Below, piece after piece: positions 62,066 to 64,000 of a stretch of DNA of 64,000 nucleotides (position 1 is its first letter; every line of letters starts with the position of its first letter). A program made the position numbers and the translations under genes. The DNA is from Lachnospiraceae bacterium NK4A179. GTDB lineage: Bacteria; Bacillota; Clostridia; Lachnospirales; Lachnospiraceae. The DNA lies in NCBI GenBank assembly GCA_000421045.1, contig ATWC01000001.1:124001-188000 (forward strand). The letters run 5' to 3'. A model generated the notes under the pieces. It ran no database searches. It saw nothing but the letters and a program-made list of their open reading frames with translations, and was not told the origin of the DNA.

Positions 62066-62560
62066 TTAATCTGTGACATAGTCCCCTGTAGGATTGGGAA
62101 ACATCCTTTGTCCAGTTCCAAGCGAAACACCTGATGAATCACCTGCATATACAAATACCCCTGTATCACCTATCGCAACCACCCATGTTTCACAACCATT
62201 CTTTGTATATTTGATTTCCGGAGCTTTATTGTTAAGATGCTGATTAAGCGTTCCAACAAACAGAGATGAATCCCCGGGACCGGCTACGCCCGGAAATGCA
62301 TGAAAAGGCTGCCCCGGCGGAGCCCATACTATAAACCCAGTTGCCATATGAGATGCACATTCATTCTTAATCTCAGTCTCATTAAGAGCTGTCTGTACAG
62401 CCGCGGCTATTGTACTGGCATTGGATACATCTGCTTCTTTCCTGGATCGCTGAATAAACCTGAAAAGGGATACGGATATCACAGTCACAACAATAGAAAT
62501 AATAGCAACAACTATGATAAGCTCTACAACCGAAAGTCCCTTGTTATTATGTTTTTTCAA
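62066..62560 (-). CDS. Type IV pilin-like protein, TTG start
   Basis: 164 residues. MKKHNNKG|LSVVELIIVVAIISIVVTVISVSL is a class III signal: prepilin peptidase would cut after Gly8, leaving Leu1 and Glu5, then a hydrophobic helix of about 20 residues. The C-terminal part is a globular pilin head with two Cys (about 63 and 113) that could form the D-loop disulfide. The start codon is TTG, with AAAGGGGG at 7 bases. Downstream of a larger pilin-like gene. Confidence 0.88.
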   Translation of the reverse strand: MKKHNNKGLSVVELIIVVAIISIVVTVISVSLFRFIQRSRKEADVSNASTIAAAVQTALNETEIKNECASHMATGFIVWAPPGQPFHAFPGVAGPGDSSLFVGTLNQHLNNKAPEIKYTKNGCETWVVAIGDTGVFVYAGDSSGVSLGTGQRMFPNPTGDYVTD

Positions 62561-62587
62561 AAATATACCCCCTTTCGGTACAAAAGA

Positions 62588-64000
62588 TCAATAACTCTTA
62601 ATAATAGGATTAGCCCATCTATAAGCAATGCCTCTTGCAGCATCAGTATCTGCATCTGTTCCTATAAAAAGACCATAAATAGGAAAGCTTAAATTATGAG
62701 AAAACGGGAACTCAATATCAGCATAACCATAAAATTTCTCATTAGCATTATCAAAATTTGCGACTTGAACATCAGTCCAGTGACCACTATTAAATGTACA
62801 GAATGTATTCTGATCACCATCCATATATACATACTGAGCTCCACAAAGATTTGAATAGGGACCAGAACCGGCATTGTCCGGATAAACTGGAAATTTATTT
62901 CCACCACTAGTACCATCACCTATAAGTCTGGCAGCAAAAACCGGATGAGCAGAAACAGGGTAATTACGGTTTTCACTGTTAGGAGTCGAAAGTATTGTAT
63001 CTATTGTAGAGTTTGTTTTGTTAACATTAATAGACTGTATCTGGGTTCCATCACCTTTTTCAAGAACTGTCCCTCGAACGGTATTAGTAATATTGGCACC
63101 TTTATTTGCATATTCCATGTAATAATTTGCCTTAACAGCGCTGTTTACATCTATACCATAAACCTGTGTCTGACAAACCGCATCGATCGAAGAAGCCTGA
63201 TACCAGTTAAAATATGCAATACTTTTAGTTTCATCTGTTATTCCACAGCCTACAGGATCTGTTTTAACCTGTATAACACAATGCTTGCTGGGATTAGATA
63301 CTGATGTAGCGGCATCCTTATATCCCCATACTCTTGCAGAGCCTGTAAGGGACCAGTCAGTATTTATTGTAGTACCACATTTAAGTTCCTTATTAGCGGT
63401 TAAATAATATGTAACCGAAGGATCCTGCATATTTGTTGTAAATGATGAACCTGATGCATCTTCCCATACAAAATATGTGCATGCTTCTCCGTCGCATTCA
63501 AAATTCATATCCGAAAGATCATAATCTCCTACTTTATATCTGAGTGCAAGAAGATCATAATCAAAATCGTTTGAAGGAGCACCACCACCGCCATTACCGG
63601 TACCAAGCTTGTTTCTTAAAAATACTTCCTTGGATGCACCATATGTATATGTTCCATTATTCATTTTTAATGATAAAACTACAGAATCACCTGAGTGAGT
63701 TGAAATCTGTGAGGTATCAACATAAAAATACTGTACATAATCACTTAAAGGCATCGCAGTACCGGTTGAACCGGCAGTATTATGCTGATACGTAAGAGTG
63801 CCATATCCAAGTGCAGACCTCTTTGCATCAGTAACATACTTAATTATATAAGTATCATCATGATTAACAATTGTTAATGTACCATTCTCTGATACTGAAC
63901 CGCTCTGTGGGGTATATATAATATCAGAATTAACATCGATTATCAGATCCTCAAGCTCAAGGATCGTCTGCTGAGCCTCAGTCTGGAGAGCCACATCAAC
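62588..64000 (-). CDS. Large prepilin-type surface protein, 5' end beyond the window
   Basis: 471 residues are visible; the frame is open to the right edge. The first residues VDVALQTEAQQTILELEDLIIDVNSDI look like the part right after the N-terminal helix of PilW-type minor pilins. The rest (about 440 residues) is an extended beta-rich Asn/Thr/Ser/Tyr-rich domain, with scattered Cys and a Gly-Gly-Gly-Gly hinge (GTGNGGGGAPSND, about residue 135). No enzymatic motif. Together with the pilin-like gene 28 bp downstream it probably belongs to a type IV pilus or pseudopilus cluster that continues past the window. Confidence 0.75.
   Translation of the reverse strand, partial: VDVALQTEAQQTILELEDLIIDVNSDIIYTPQSGSVSENGTLTIVNHDDTYIIKYVTDAKRSALGYGTLTYQHNTAGSTGTAMPLSDYVQYFYVDTSQISTHSGDSVVLSLKMNNGTYTYGASKEVFLRNKLGTGNGGGGAPSNDFDYDLLALRYKVGDYDLSDMNFECDGEACTYFVWEDASGSSFTTNMQDPSVTYYLTANKELKCGTTINTDWSLTGSARVWGYKDAATSVSNPSKHCVIQVKTDPVGCGITDETKSIAYFNWYQASSIDAVCQTQVYGIDVNSAVKANYYMEYANKGANITNTVRGTVLEKGDGTQIQSINVNKTNSTIDTILSTPNSENRNYPVSAHPVFAARLIGDGTSGGNKFPVYPDNAGSGPYSNLCGAQYVYMDGDQNTFCTFNSGHWTDVQVANFDNANEKFYGYADIEFPFSHNLSFPIYGLFIGTDADTDAARGIAYRWANPIIKSY

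Noticed and set aside
1-64000. Defence island, prophage, integrative element or insertion sequence
   Set aside because: No integrase, transposase, restriction, toxin-antitoxin or phage structural gene was recognised; the genes are mostly core functions in conserved order.

Overview
The window reads as one contig of a low-to-mid GC, Gram-positive anaerobe of the Clostridia, most likely a Lachnospiraceae relative (Butyrivibrio, Lachnospira, Roseburia or similar). Supporting signs are pyruvate phosphate dikinase, the TIGR03960 radical-SAM / DUF2344 / RNase G trio, a HisZ-dependent short HisG, a HisI-HisE fusion, tandem topoisomerase subunits, strong AGGAGG-type ribosome sites and sigma-A promoters. 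No insertion sequence, prophage or CRISPR array is visible. All genes except one (3659-5653) are on the minus strand. This identification is inference from gene content; no 16S gene is present.

Layout from low to high coordinates. 1-517: partial DUF434-type protein. 570-3321: a small regulatory and envelope group (hypothetical protein, lipoprotein, DUF3021 membrane protein, LytTR regulator, polytopic membrane protein) with paired direct repeats in front of its promoter. 3659-8566: a glycan patch with an AT-rich polytopic protein, a flavoprotein of the UDP-galactopyranose-mutase type, a family 2 glycosyltransferase and an Rmd-like sugar reductase. 8726-11365: ppdK. 11457-16796: NAGPA-like glycosidase, Lgt-like membrane protein and mnmG. 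16880-24158: a DHH phosphoesterase and the proteostasis block engB, lon, clpX, clpP, tig.

24329-27547: Ser/Thr kinase, PPP-type phosphatase and bactofilin. 27681-31755: a MacB-like ABC ATPase and permease separated by a CARDB-type membrane-anchored protein. 31756-32419: tRNA-Gly, tRNA-Pro and several stem-loops. 32420-38892: rdgB, an RlmL-type methyltransferase, a DUF1858 protein, pheS-pheT and yihY. 38904-39084: a probable 6S RNA with its own near-consensus promoter. 39123-41573: a short soluble chemoreceptor-like protein and a protein with eight SHOCT-like repeats. 41780-50335: hisZ-G-D-B-IE followed by the TIGR03960 / DUF2344 / RNase G genes. 50402-54862: a DUF6311-like membrane protein, an RluA synthase, small proteins and coaD. 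54893-61995: rsmD, a parE-parC type pair and recG. 62066-64000: two type IV pilin-like genes, the second running off the window.

Most of this is housekeeping. The parts least explained by standard annotation are the eight-repeat SHOCT-like protein, the HisIE enzyme carrying a degenerate HisA/HisF-like domain, the kinase-phosphatase-bactofilin operon, the Lgt-like/NAGPA pair in front of mnmG, and the stem-loop cluster next to tRNA-Gly. I found no clear defence island or mobile system.
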